DNA of 64,000 bases from Chalara sp. BL73 (taxonomy: Eukaryota; Ascomycota; Leotiomycetes; Helotiales). A program made the position numbers and the translations under genes. Below, piece after piece: positions 26,501 through 37,499 of this stretch. Within the stretch, counting starts at the first letter, position 1; the number at the start of each line of letters is the position of its first letter. The notes beneath the pieces are model-generated. The model had not been told where the DNA came from, did not search any database, and saw nothing but the letters and a program-made list of their open reading frames with translations. The stretch covers positions 434,001-498,000 of the forward strand of contig CAKJVC010000012.1 of the NCBI GenBank assembly GCA_918026815.1. The letters are read 5' to 3'.

Positions 26501-28881
26501 ATGAAGGAATCGTTTGACAGAGTCCTAGACGGCGCTATCAGGAGCATAATCGGATTTTCGAACTCTGACGTGTTTATATTTTCTGCCGCCTCTCACGAAG
26601 CCCTTCTTACTCTTCAATACATTATTACCGACAGCCTAGAAGCTGTTGGGAGTCATGTGGCATCTCTTTGTACCGGTGATTACAGCTTAACCCTAGGTGG
26701 CGCAAAGGATGCTTTTCTCGGTACAGTTATCGCCAGCTTCCGAGGCTTGTTATGGCTTCCAGTATATCTTGCTAGACCTGACTCATGGGTGATCAGCCTC
26801 GAGGTAGCAAAGCGTGCTACGCCTTTAGATCTAGAACTTAGTGTTTGGGGTGGCTGGGACAGGTTCTGGGCAATTCTATCAGGCTACACTGCCCTAAGCA
26901 TTCTAGGGATTGCCTACGTCAAAAGAGGAAGCCCATTCTCCACTGGCCAAGCAGGCCGGGATTGGGAGGCCACCATTCATGACTTACTAAATCAAGCGGG
27001 AGGTGTCATGAAGGTTATCCTTATCATCAGCATCGAAATGTTGGTATTCCCCCTGTATTGTGGTCTTCTTCTCGATGTTGCGCTATTGCCGCTTTTTGAC
27101 AAGGCGACTTTGGTATCCCGGATCTTGTTCACATTCGATTCCCCCTTCACTTCAATATTTGTACATTGGTTCGTCGGGACGTGTTACATGTTTCATTTTG
27201 CCCTCTTTGTCTCGATGTGCCGGAAGATAATGCGAAAAGGAGTTCTATGTAAGCTACTCCAAATAATTCCGTGCAATAACTAACATCTACAGATTTTATT
27301 CGTGATCCTGATGATCCGACTTTCCACCCGGTGCGCGACGTTCTAGAAAGAAATGTATCTACACAGCTTCGAAAGATATTATTTAGTGCCCTTGTCTATG
27401 GTGCTTTAGTTGTCATCTGCTTGGGAGGCGTTGTGTGGGGTCTGGCAACCGCATTCGATGGCGTTTTTCCAATCCATTGGTCATCGAATGAGCCAGTTTT
27501 GGAGTTTCCCATAGACCTCTTATTCTACAACTTCTTGATGCCCTTGGCAGTCAAGTTCTTCAAACCATCGGATGGACTTCACGCAATGTATACTTGGTGG
27601 TTCCAGCGATGTGCAAGGATGCTACGTTTGACTTGGTTCATGTTCGGCGAAAGAAAACTTGATGAGGAGGGCCAAATTGTTCGACGGTCCTGGAAGGATA
27701 TATTTCACCCAGTTCCTCCCGAAAATCTTCATATTCACAGAGACGTCAGCCCAGAGCTTCTCTTCAATGATCCTGATACTAAGGCATATATTCGAGCAGA
27801 TGGCTATTATGCGCGCGCTCCAGCTTCTGACCAAGTTCGCATTAAGAAAGGCTCGCCCATATTTCTTGAGGTTGATGAATTCAATAAACCCCTCGAAGGA
27901 CAACCGGTTCATCCTGACCGAGATGCAGAATGGAGCTCTGATATGTACAAACATGTCTACATCCCACCCTACTTTCGATTCCGAATCTTTCTGTTCATAT
28001 GCTCTCTTTGGATATTTGCGGCTTTTACAGGCGTGTGCACAACGATTGTACCTCTGGTATTTGGTCGTCGCATCTTTGAGAAGATCATTCCGGAGAATGT
28101 CCAAAAGAATGATGTCTACGCCTTCAGCATTGGCATCTATATACTTGGCTCTATTCTATATATCGTCCTTCATGCACAATCTTTCGCACATTATACTTTA
28201 GCCTCCCTATCCGTCACGGCGGAAACACCGGCTAACACCTTCCGCCGCATTGCTGGGGTCACGACTCGCATAGGAAAGTTTGTGTGGACCTACACTGCGG
28301 TTCTGTTTATTCTACCAACACTTTTCGCTTTCGTTATTGAAGCTTACGCAATCCTCCCTCTGCACACTTACTTCTCGCCATTGGAGCCTCATGTGATTCA
28401 CTTCGTACAATCCTGGACCCTGGGGCTCCTCTATGTCAAATTGACTACCCGTGCAATTCAATACTATCCAGATTCACGCGCTGCAACATCATTACGCCAG
28501 GTAACTCGAAAGGGATATATGAACCCAGATGCATGGCTTGCAACCCGCTCGTTCATCTTCCCAGGGGCCACAGCCCTCAGTCTTGCCATCAGTATTCCCT
28601 GGCTCATTGCCCAGACCACAGTCACATGTATAGCAAGCAATGCATCTGACTACCGCAAGATGCTTATCTTCCGTTTCGTGTACCCGGCAGTCCTCGTGTT
28701 TGCGGGCTGGCTCTATTGCATGTATTTCCTAGCTGGCCTTGTCAAGCTGTGGAGGGCAAGAATCAAGGATGAGGTTTATTTGATTGGAGAGAGATTGCAT
28801 AACTTTGGGGAAAGAAAGATTTCTAGTCCAAACACGGGGGTTGGGGCTGGGCAGCATGCTGTGCAAAGAATTGATGCTTGA
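23564..28881 (+). CDS. SSM4/DOA10: ERAD E3 ubiquitin ligase Doa10 (RING-CH)
   Basis: Multispanning ER/inner-nuclear-membrane ubiquitin ligase that targets misfolded membrane and cytosolic proteins for proteasomal degradation with Ubc6/Ubc7. Exons 23564-27248 and 27293-28881 (44-nt intron), 1757 residues. An N-terminal C4HC3 RING-CH (residues about 43-92) shows DQCRIC, YPCKCSGSIKHVHQQCL and HCELCKTPF. Many hydrophobic spans follow, e.g. TGLRICLVVGVWLG, ILEGYIITILVVVSFILVFL, then a long acidic/polar cytosolic loop (about 350-880), then the remaining spans. The conserved block GVLYFIRDPDDPTFHPVRD crosses the intron and confirms the splice. Start chosen at ATG 23564 (context ATCATGGCC); an upstream in-frame GTG at 23546 is not needed. 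Length is slightly above the usual 1300-1700. Confidence 0.95.
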
Positions 28882-29682
28882 TGAATGCTAGGTCATGGCA
28901 GGGAATATTGGCGTTTAGGTTGGGGAGATACCATATTGGAAGGGCATCAGACAATGAATGCCCACTTTCTTTGTCAGGTGTATTTATTAGAAGAAGCGCA
29001 GAAAATGACAGCGGAATTGTACATTACTGCTAACTTTCGCTGATAAATATACCTCACTAGGAATCACATGGTGCCCTCTCTAATCGCTGCAGTCTTTTAA
29101 TAGGCAGATTTGGGCCAGTATTATGCCTACTCTAAAGTAGACAATTTTCCACGTCAATAACTTTACATCGACTAACTTCACATAGTCTCGGCATGCTCAA
29201 AGCAGCCTAAGACCCAACGCTTCATATCCTCACGGATGACGCGGATATCCTTACATCCACCTCCCCAGATACCAGCCTCTATATATTACCGCAATTCTTT
29301 TTGGGGACAATGGTACTCAAACACAAATTATCCTTCCTCATACCCAGATTCCCATGACTACCGAATAACTATTGATTGGGTACCCAACACGGTTTCTGCA
29401 ACTCTCCTATTTAGCCTGGAGGAGAATCTGGGGTAGGCATCTCTCCTATTGGATATGGAGTCTGTGGAACAGTGAGATATCATGTAGCTCATGTCAGCTT
29501 TATATTTACTGCATCTTGCCGTTCCATCACCTCTTAATTTCTAAACAGGGCTGCAGATAAGGGCGTGGTATAAAAGATGCAGACAGTAGAGAAGATGTCG
29601 TAAAAAAGACTTGCACTTTATTCAACCTTTTTGCTTTTGAGTAGTGAGCTATCCATTCAGCATACATAATCTTGGCTTCAGG
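28882..29682. other. intergenic
   Basis: Doa10 3' end and upstream region of the lipocalin-like gene. No gene supported. Confidence 0.5.
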
Positions 29683-30330
29683 ATGGTGAAAGTACCACCA
29701 CTCTCCACGTTCGCGGGGACATGGACGCTCCTCAACCAGACTACGTAAACCATTCCCTCCCTCTTGCCCTTCTTGAAAACACTGCTCATAACTTCTCTAG
29801 CATCATAAACGGCACGTTGTTCGATATGGCTAATGGCACGGGCGACAAGCCCATTGGACGGATCATCTACACGGCAACAGGCTATATGTCTGCGAACATC
29901 ATGACATCCAATCTTACGCAGCGGCCGCCTAACCTACGATACCCTTCAAACGCGGCGTCTGAATCAGACACAGATTGGGCGTTGGTGGGCAAACATACGT
30001 TGGCGTACGCGGGCCCTTTTTACGTTAATGAGACGGGCTGGGAAGAGGAGGGGAAAGGCCAGTTAATTCATGGGCCACTTGTTGTTGCTAATGTGCCGAG
30101 CTGGTATGTTGCGTTTTCTTCTTTTCTTGAGCCTTTTTTTTTCTAAATTTGCGGGATATGGAGAAAGGAAGGGAAGTGCTGACGTGAATAGGGTTGGCAT
30201 GGAACAGCAGCGTAACTACACGTTGCTTGAGAACGGGACGTTGTTGCATTTCCATTTAGAAAATTCTAATAACGGGGGCTCGATTGGAGACCTGTGGTGG
30301 AGAAAAGTGGATGAAAATGTGTCCCCATAG
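29683..30330 (+). CDS. lipocalin-like domain protein
   Basis: Three exons: 29683-29744, 29801-30103, 30192-30330; introns of 56 and 88 nt with GT-AG ends and good branch sites (GCTGAC in the second); 167 residues. The product starts MVKVPPLSTFAGTWTLLNQTT, the usual opening of the fungal/bacterial lipocalin-like family (Lipocalin_5): GTW, then PIGRIIYTATGYMSANIM, then HTLAYAGPFYVNETG and a C-terminal strand set with LLENGTLLHFHLE. These small beta-barrels are found alone or near secondary-metabolism genes, where some act as cyclases, but no biosynthetic genes lie next to this one. No signal peptide is evident, so it is probably cytosolic. Confidence 0.82.
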
Positions 30331-30609
30331 TGCTGGCGGAGCTTCAGCGGTTCTGTTAGAGATCTATGATCACGAAAGAGACCACGCTTGCAAACTTTTT
30401 CTGAGATCCAGATTCATTCATAAGTAGCTATCCTCACGATTACCAATTCTACTATACGATTTACGCATTCTCTTGTGGTGGCTTCATGTCCAAAATATTT
30501 TAACAGGAAATCATAGACCAACCCCTCTCAACTCCTCCCTTAAATCCAGAATCTTCAGGAGTGACGATACGCCAAGGTAATCTCAATTAAATCACCGCAT
30601 TCATGCCCA

Positions 30610-31578
30610 TCAATGTAGACTCAGCCACTGATCGAAGTTGCAGTCAAGACTTGGAGGAAGTAATTGGCCTGCCGGTGCACGTTCGGTTGGTGGTCCCTTC
30701 CGCTCAACGTGGACACTCTGACACCAGAATCTTCTCGACTCTTTACTCAACGTGTATCGTTCAACAAGGAATACAATTTGAAATGTTTTGAAGAAGCGCT
30801 GGTTATACCTACTACATGGTTCTGTTCGGGCACATCTAGTATTCCGGTATGTAATTGGCCCGGTCCAGTTCCCAGTTTCCCTATACACATGAGAGATATA
30901 GAGACGCTTGAGCGATGTGCACGGCAATAGCAGCCCTAGTAGCCGGCTTGGCGTAATGGACGACAAATTCTCAAAATTTGGGGCTAGGAGAAGGATCTTC
31001 CTGACCTTGTGTATTCCATCGATCTTGTCGAGTCTCGCTCCCGCGTTGATACACTTGCAAGGATCGATGGCAAGGACATCTATCCCATGTCGGAAATAGA
31101 GGTTGTGAGTTTTCGCCTCCATCTGAGGTTGTCCCGGATAAGGTAATTTTAAGGAGTGTACACTTTTCGCCGTTGTCCAAGCAAAGGCACAGCTCCTATT
31201 CACTGTAATATCAGCTCCATATAACGGCGGATGGGAATGAAATTCCCCGTTCTGACTTGCCGGCTCGTGGCTATATTCTCCACGGTACTCCGCGCAACTG
31301 CAGCTCTTCATATCTTTTTCACTTTTATGGTAGCAGTGGTCCCCTTCAGTTCCAACTCTACTCCTCCCATTAGGCACTACATATCTGTCATAGTCAATAA
31401 AGCAACTTGTTAAATGCTTCTCGTCGCAGAGTTTGGGTTCCACGATGCGAGGCGGATGTAGCAGGAGCGCCTCTTTCCATGCCATGATCTTGCGTTCAAG
31501 AGGCAAGCCTTGGAAAAGAAATCTTTTATTGCCCCTAACCAAAAGAGGTTTGGTAGATGAGCTAGATGTTCCGACCAT
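30610..31578 (-). CDS. 2EXR-like protein, paralog of the broken neighbour
   Basis: The first in-frame ATG is at 31578 (AMVGTSSSST); the open frame extends up to 31764 without an ATG, so an upstream exon is possible. The 2EXR-like core reads FLFQGLPLERKIMAWKEALL then HPPRIVEP. Further on come ITVNRSCAFAW, YFRHGIDVLAIDP, VRKILLLAPNFENLS and RLLGLLLPCTSLKRLY, each with a counterpart in the 32315-33439 gene (MPITRSCRSAR, FRYEYDTLALYP, MKNILILAPKWNDS). The two are diverged tandem paralogs. The C-terminus DCNFDQWLSLH stops earlier than the paralog's DCNYNRWLSLCIESG. LPLERK is an unusual variant of the LPxELR core, so this copy may also be decaying. Confidence 0.55.
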   Translation of the reverse strand: MVGTSSSSTKPLLVRGNKRFLFQGLPLERKIMAWKEALLLHPPRIVEPKLCDEKHLTSCFIDYDRYVVPNGRSRVGTEGDHCYHKSEKDMKSCSCAEYRGEYSHEPASQNGEFHSHPPLYGADITVNRSCAFAWTTAKSVHSLKLPYPGQPQMEAKTHNLYFRHGIDVLAIDPCKCINAGARLDKIDGIHKVRKILLLAPNFENLSSITPSRLLGLLLPCTSLKRLYISHVYRETGNWTGPITYRNTRCARTEPCSRYNQRFFKTFQIVFLVERYTLSKESRRFWCQSVHVERKGPPTERAPAGQLLPPSLDCNFDQWLSLH

Positions 31579-32314
31579 GGCTGATATTGTGGATTGAGTG
31601 GGAGCTGCGAATTTGTGTTGGTATACTTGCCCATTGGAAGAACCAGTATTTTCTGAAACCGCTGGATTCTCATTTTCTAGCGGTTTCGATAATGGGTGAG
31701 GATTCCTCCGACCTCTGAGTCTTGCAGAATATCGTCTTGGAAGCCTAGGCTGGCGTCTTTCCACATGACGTTGATCACAAAGATCTTACGCGTTGATAAT
31801 TTCCTTAGGTGCGTGATCGTTCGCTCGGCGCCGTTGCAATCCAGATGGTTCGATATGAGTTGAACTTTGATATTGAGTTGGCTCTATGAAGATAGGTGGG
31901 CATTTCCTGGCTCGGTTTTCTGGACCATAAGTTTAACTCGCCTCAAATGGCATAGGACTGGAGATGAAATTCTTAGGTTGAGTATATGTAGCCGTAGGTT
32001 GAGTGTCGGTCTCTGCAACAGATAAATTCTGAGGGGGATATCAGTGATGTACTCGCATACTTAGATTCTTTAGAATGGACATTCCATATTTAGGACCTGG
32101 TGGTGTTAGTGAGACACAATGGATAAATGCGGTTGGTGGTTGTAGTAATCTGGCTCGCTGATATTCCGTATCGGGGTCGGAGGCATTTGCAACTATCACG
32201 CAATGGCTTCATTCTAGATTCCTTAAGTTAAGCATCGTGTTTAAGCAGCACGTTTCAATAACAAGTGGTTCAGGTACGGGTAGATTCTCTATTTGTATGG
32301 AAGTAAATGAGGTT
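31579..32314. other. spacer between the two 2EXR paralogs
   Basis: Includes the ATG-less 5' extension of the first paralog's frame (31579-31764). The remainder shows no gene. Confidence 0.4.
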
Positions 32315-33439
32315 TCACTTGTTAGGATCTTTCCGAGAGCATGAGTATACCAAGTCGAGGGTCCCTGGATAACCCGACTCTATACAGAGGGAGAGCCATC
32401 GATTGTAATTGCAATCGGGGACCACGTATGCTACTTGACCATCATATACTCCCGTAACTGAATCTACGTCCGAATTTTCGTTTGTGTAAGAGCTCATATT
32501 TATTGAAGGGTCTGTATCTACCTGGGCACCACTATCCAGATATCCGTCTTTTGGACTGGGTTGAGCATTTGGAGAAATCACACGTTCGACGAGGCGAGTG
32601 CGTAAGTAGCATAGTTTGTTTCTGTTCCCGGCGATCTTCTTTCGGAGGGTGTTGAACTGCTCGAGGAAGAGGCGGCCATACTGCATATAGATTGCTTCCT
32701 CTTCGCACGGAATGTCACGCAAAATGATCGGCTCTTTATCTTCATCGACTTCATTTTGGTGAGCGACAGGCAGGACCTCCAATGCGGCGCATGGCTACAG
32801 AAGGCGTACCAGCTCATCAGCCTTGATGCCGATAGACTCCTCTGGATTGCTGTCATTCCACTTTGGCGCTAGAATTAGGATGTTCTTCATCTTATTGATA
32901 TTCGTAACTGAGACGAAGGATGCACTTGCGTCCATCAATTCATGTGGATAGAGAGCCAAGGTATCATATTCGTATCTGAAAATAAACTCGCACTCGGCTA
33001 CGGAGTCTCCAACGTGCTGGGCAAATCTCAGGCTAGGAAACAGTGCAGCCTCCTTACGTGCACTCCGACAGCTTCGAGTTATCGGCATGTGGATTTGATG
33101 CCTCGGGGTTATCATAAAATGAAGGTTGCGTCTAGGTTTGTGGTCCGGGTCGCAGGCGGTAAGCTCCAGGATTCGAGGTTCTTCGTCCAAAATCGCTTCC
33201 CGCCATACCATGAACTAGAGCTCAATGGGAAGCTTATTAAAGTGGAAAAAGCTATGAACCGGCTTCTTTGGTTGGTGACCGTTGCTCCGGTCGCCGTTCC
33301 TACTAATAGCCTGACCTAATTCGGAGTTTCTAAGTTGCTCATCGAGTGGCCTCACAAGAGCTAAGGAGCAAGTTTGAATAGACTCACAATCAGCCTCTGT
33401 ACTGTAAGAATCTCTGTTGATTGTTGGAAATTTTGACAT
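32315..33439 (-). pseudogene. 2EXR-like gene with two in-frame TAG stops
   Basis: One continuous frame from ATG 33439 (MSKFPTINRD) to the stop at 32315 is interrupted by exactly two stop codons, both TAG, at 33215-33217 and 32795-32797. The first splits the 2EXR core: HFNKLPIEL-stop-FMVWREAILDEEPRI. The second splits ADELVRLL-stop-PCAALEVL, where the neighbour reads LLGLLLPCTSL. No frameshift is present between or after the breaks. Single C-to-T changes (CAG to TAG) would explain both. Downstream coding is well preserved (VVPDCNYNRWLSLCIESG). Interpreted as a young pseudogene; stop readthrough is formally possible. Introns removing the stops were looked for and not found. Confidence 0.65.
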
Positions 33440-36041
33440 TTGATCAGCAGTGCAGAGTGCTTCTGTCGAATGTATGTCGCCCAATTTCTCTGAAACTTGA
33501 CCATGCGTTTTCTTTGCAAGATTTTTGAGAGAGTTGCTGATTGAGATGAGAATGCATAGAATATAACTAGCTGAAGAATTCTTCTTTTTTTGTAATAGTC
33601 GTGAATTATTTTGTGCGTCTTTATTCTAATTGTAAGGCAAATGACTTTCATAAATTTAAATTCCAAAGCATGTTGTCGAATAGAATCAAGGGGGTAGAGA
33701 AGAGAAGCCAATGCACAACCCTTATATTTGCTCTACTAGTTTATATAATATTTAATAGGTACTATCCAATTGTCTGGCTCTAGCGCTAATTTTTTAACTA
33801 GGCCGCCAAGCCTCGCTACCCCTAAGTAAATGTGCCCCCAGTTGTTGGAATAGTGGGTGTCCGCTCAAGTACTCGAACCATTTTTTGGCCAAAGGCCGGA
33901 GCAACCTAAGGCTGAGAACTAGCAGAAGAGGAACTAGCCAGTGCGACTATAAAAAACGAATCACGTATAAAGTTCAATGTAAAAGAATTGTGAGCTAAAA
34001 ATTCTAGTGGGGGGCATATGGCCGGGCCGTTACAGCCCTGGCCCAGATGGCACTGAGCCAAAAAACAAAAGAGAGCTTTTAGTGCGATTCCTGGAGAATG
34101 CACACACATTCTCAGTTACCAAAGTCATTATTTAGGATGGTGAGAACAATGTGAGGTTCGAGGGAAAAATCAGATAATATATATTTCACCCCCGGCAAGC
34201 CTGGGGGCTTCAGAGTAATGTTGGATAATGATAGACCTAACAATACTGAAGAATGGCTTGCCAAAGATCAGATTTATATGAATGCCTTAGGTTGTAATCA
34301 TGTCCTGCCTTGCGGCAGAACATATTAGAGGCTCTTCCTAGAAGGAGACATCTTCTTTTGCCATATTTTTTTGGGAAGAAACTTGAGTATCCCAATAGAA
34401 CATACGTTGGCGGTGATAGTAGTTAGCCATCCATCCATTCACGTAGAAAGTAGTAATGTTTGTTTTCTTTTTTGTTAATGAGGTATGTACAAGACAGCAT
34501 GTATTCTATTTTGGAAGGTAATTGTATAAGTGGTTAAGTCATCGAATTTTGACTAGATACAAATGAACATACTATAACCCAACATTTCGAAACAATCTGC
34601 ACAACCATAAGGCACATTCTATTTAGTGTAATGCCATTTCGCTTTTTTTTCCCTTTTTTCTATTTTTCAAAATATGAAGCGGGTTTGTATGCGTAAAGCA
34701 GGTGCAAGGGTCAGCTATTGTTATGTGACGAAATGGGAAGGAAGGACAGTGGCCTCCCGCATCAATCGAAAGATGCATTTTGTCCACTTGCATTATCTCA
34801 AACACAGGAGAACTGTTCTTACAGGCTTTGAGTACCTATACTGAGCATCGCGTCACTAGGGAGATAAAAGAATCTACTGCTGCGTTAGCCTTCGTGGACA
34901 CTTCCAGACAAAACATACTGACTACAACATCCGCAGGGCTGTCACAACCAGCCTATCAAGTATCGAGATGATAATACTTCTCGAGTTTCAAGGATTAATA
35001 ATCAGTCATATATGGCAGAGAAATCATCTAGTGCCGCGACAGGGAAAACTGATCTGAGAGGGCTTTCCTTGACACTACCAGCATATTAACAGTTTAGTTC
35101 CCCACCATGATAACACAATAGCACATTATCTAGTTTGACAACGACAGGAGTCAGAACATGAATTGAGGGCTTGGAGCAACACCCGTAATAACTATTCATA
35201 TGTGCATGTGCGGAACCAGAAGTGGAGGATGCGAAACAACACAAAATGGACCTTAACCGCTGGGCTGATCTGCATGTATACTATTTCGAACTTCGCAGCA
35301 TAGCTAACCACAGACCTATTTGAGTTTCGGGATTGGCTGCGAGCTACGTGCATACTTAGATAAGATCATTAAACATAAGTTGAATAGAAGCGGGCAACGA
35401 GAAGCTGCGGGAACAAATCATGGTTTGGATTGAGCTAGGCCAAGAGGCTGATGGAAACAGTGAATAGGGAGATAAGTATTCATTGATGCAGCAATGAATA
35501 TCTAGAGACTCAGATAGATTCAGTCGCATATTCAAACAGAAAATGATGCGTCTAATTGTGATAGATACCGATTCCACAGGCTTACTTCACTTTGCAACGG
35601 AAACATGACTGGAGCGTACGTAACCTGGATATATATTGTACAGATTATGTATTGAATTTGAAACGTGTCGTGCACTATGGCTTGCAGCTCACAGCACAGA
35701 ATTAGGTTATCTACAAGTTTACTGTGCTGGAAAGGATATGATGAGCTCCAGCCCTGCAGTTGAAGCTTGATCCCTGGAAGCGAGCTTGGAAATCCAAGTT
35801 TCTGATTGGGGCTGGGCATTTTGGGCCCGAAGAGCGCATCATGACAGCATCAAAAAAAAAGATGCCGACTCTCGCTCAAATCAATCAACTGTTCCAATTC
35901 AGCACCACACGGCATTTCATATACCGCAATTATATCATAACTCTGAAACAGTCGCTCTTTCAACGCTGACATCGATTCGGTGCCAATTTGGCATGTTGTG
36001 AAATTGTGTTTCGGAAACAACAGACCAGATAATCGGGAAGG
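33440..36041. other. intergenic, 2.6 kb, possible old repeat debris near 33.8-34.2 kb
   Basis: No gene supported. The stretch 33785-34140 differs in composition from its surroundings (GGCC-containing, GGCCAAAGGCCGG, GGGCCGTTACAGCCCTGGCCC short dyads) and may be an old transposon fragment, but no terminal repeats or coding remnants could be defined. Confidence 0.35.
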
Positions 36042-36581
36042 ATGGAGAGAGCTGCAGCAGCGAGCTTGCGATGGTGCATGCGGATACGCACATCAGGAAG
36101 CTGTATAGCAAGCAAGAGATTGTCTCAACAACGTTGCCTCGCCAGCTCGATATGTCCGGCGCGGACCTACACCTCCACATACACCCCTCCCACACCACAA
36201 ACCCGCGTCCCCTCATTGCCTTCCTGCCTCCTTCACCAATCCCGACGCTATAGCACCGAGTCCACGATTCTCGGCACCATCGAAAAAGGTGTGGGTGGTG
36301 TGGCAGACGACATCGCCCAGACGCAAGTAAAACTGACCGCGCCGGAGCATCTCGACGAAAAGGAACGGAAGATATGGGAGTTGTTGATGAAAGAGCTGCA
36401 GCCGACAGAGATGGAGGTGAGGGATATATCAGGAGGGTGTGGCAGCATGTATGGGATCGAGGTTGTGAGCGAGCGGTTCCGAGGGTTGAACATGTTGAAG
36501 CAGCAGAGGTTGGTGAATCAAGTGCTTGGGGAGGAGATAAAGGGGTGGCATGGTGTGCAGCTGAAGACGAGGGCGCCGTAA
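36042..36581 (+). CDS. BOL3: mitochondrial BolA-like protein Bol3 (Aim1)
   Basis: Single-exon gene of 179 residues. The N-terminal ~75 residues are Arg/Ser-rich with almost no acidic residues (SRRYSTES at the end looks like a matrix-processing site), as in a mitochondrial presequence. The BolA domain lies at about 105-177: VRDISGGCGSMYGIEVVSERF, then RGLNMLKQQRLVNQVLGEEIKGWHGVQLKTR. The Cys in GGCGS and the His in GWHGV are the residues expected to coordinate the [2Fe-2S] cluster shared with a monothiol glutaredoxin. Bol3 (YAL046C in yeast) acts with Nfu1 in late delivery of 4Fe-4S clusters to enzymes such as lipoate synthase. The Copia element begins only ~150 bp after the stop codon, so its 3' UTR may run close to or into the LTR. 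Confidence 0.92.
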   Translation: MERAAAASLRWCMRIRTSGSCIASKRLSQQRCLASSICPARTYTSTYTPPTPQTRVPSLPSCLLHQSRRYSTESTILGTIEKGVGGVADDIAQTQVKLTAPEHLDEKERKIWELLMKELQPTEMEVRDISGGCGSMYGIEVVSERFRGLNMLKQQRLVNQVLGEEIKGWHGVQLKTRAP

Positions 36582-36735
36582 GGACCTTTGAAGACGGAAA
36601 GAAGGCTTGAAAATGCCCCACGGATGCGGGTATGTTGTGCGTTGTATATATGGGAATCATGTTGCAGTAGGAATGCTGGCAAAAATAAATATAGGCACAG
36701 TGGAGGGCAGAATGTGCGGTCAATTGTATTATATG

Positions 36736-36905
36736 TGTTTGTACGTAGATTAGTTATTGAATGGGGGACAGGTCATGTGACACCGTCACATGACCCTGGA
36801 AGGGGCATATCCTCATTCCTCCATTCAACCTTCAACAATCAATCACATTCAACCTAAGCAATCCACGTAAAGACGTGGTGTTGCCACAGGTAAAGTGATC
36901 CGACA
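36736..36905 (+). repeat. left LTR of Copia element
   Basis: 170 bp, TG...CA ends. Differs from the right LTR (48103-48272) at a single position (GGTAAAGTG versus GGTAGAGTG). Unlike the interior it shows no visible RIP. It carries an 11-bp inverted repeat at 36771-36795. Confidence 0.95.
36771..36795. promoter_or_regulatory. inverted repeat in Copia LTR (also at 48138-48162)
   Basis: Perfect arms GGTCATGTGAC and GTCACATGACC separated by ACC. Each arm contains CATGTG/CACATG. A candidate enhancer or protein-binding dyad of the LTR; inferred from symmetry only. Confidence 0.5.
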
Positions 36906-37499
36906 CTGATCAGTTAGATTTTTCAGATCAGAATATCGAACTCCAATCAATTCAATCTAATACAAACTTTATTTTTTAATTTTTGTGACGTTGCACCGAA
37001 TTTGCAACTTTATTTGCTTCGGACTAATTTCTAAACAGAACCGTACGCGTACTTGGCTAATTATAGCTACTTTTGCAAGCTTTTCCGGAAAGTAAAAACT
37101 AATCGACGAGAATAAATAGCAATATAGTATTAACGCAAAAAAAGCTACAATAAAAAACTTTAATTTATACGTAGTAGCGAAAATTAAAGAATACACCGAC
37201 AATGCAAAGCTAAATATCGATTTTTAGGAACTTTTTTAAAATAATTTTAAAAACTTCGACAAAAAAAAATTTAACAAAATTACTTTTTCGACTCGTTAAA
37301 ACTTACGGGTTTATTTGTACAACAGTAGCGTTTACGTACTACTTTACAACAAATCCAGATTTTTAAGCTAAACTTTATATAACGTAGCAAATAAAAAAAA
37401 ACGCTATACTTAAAATAATGAAAATATTAAAACTTTGTTAAGCTAACCGAAAAGCTTAAACAAAATAATATTCGTAAAGCTTTTCGAACAAATACAAAA

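Noticed and set aside
33785..34140. Possible DNA transposon with terminal inverted repeats
   Set aside because: No matching inverted termini or transposase remains could be found.
36042..36723. 262-codon minus-strand frame overlapping BOL3
   Set aside because: Antisense shadow of the BolA gene; the plus strand has a complete recognisable domain.
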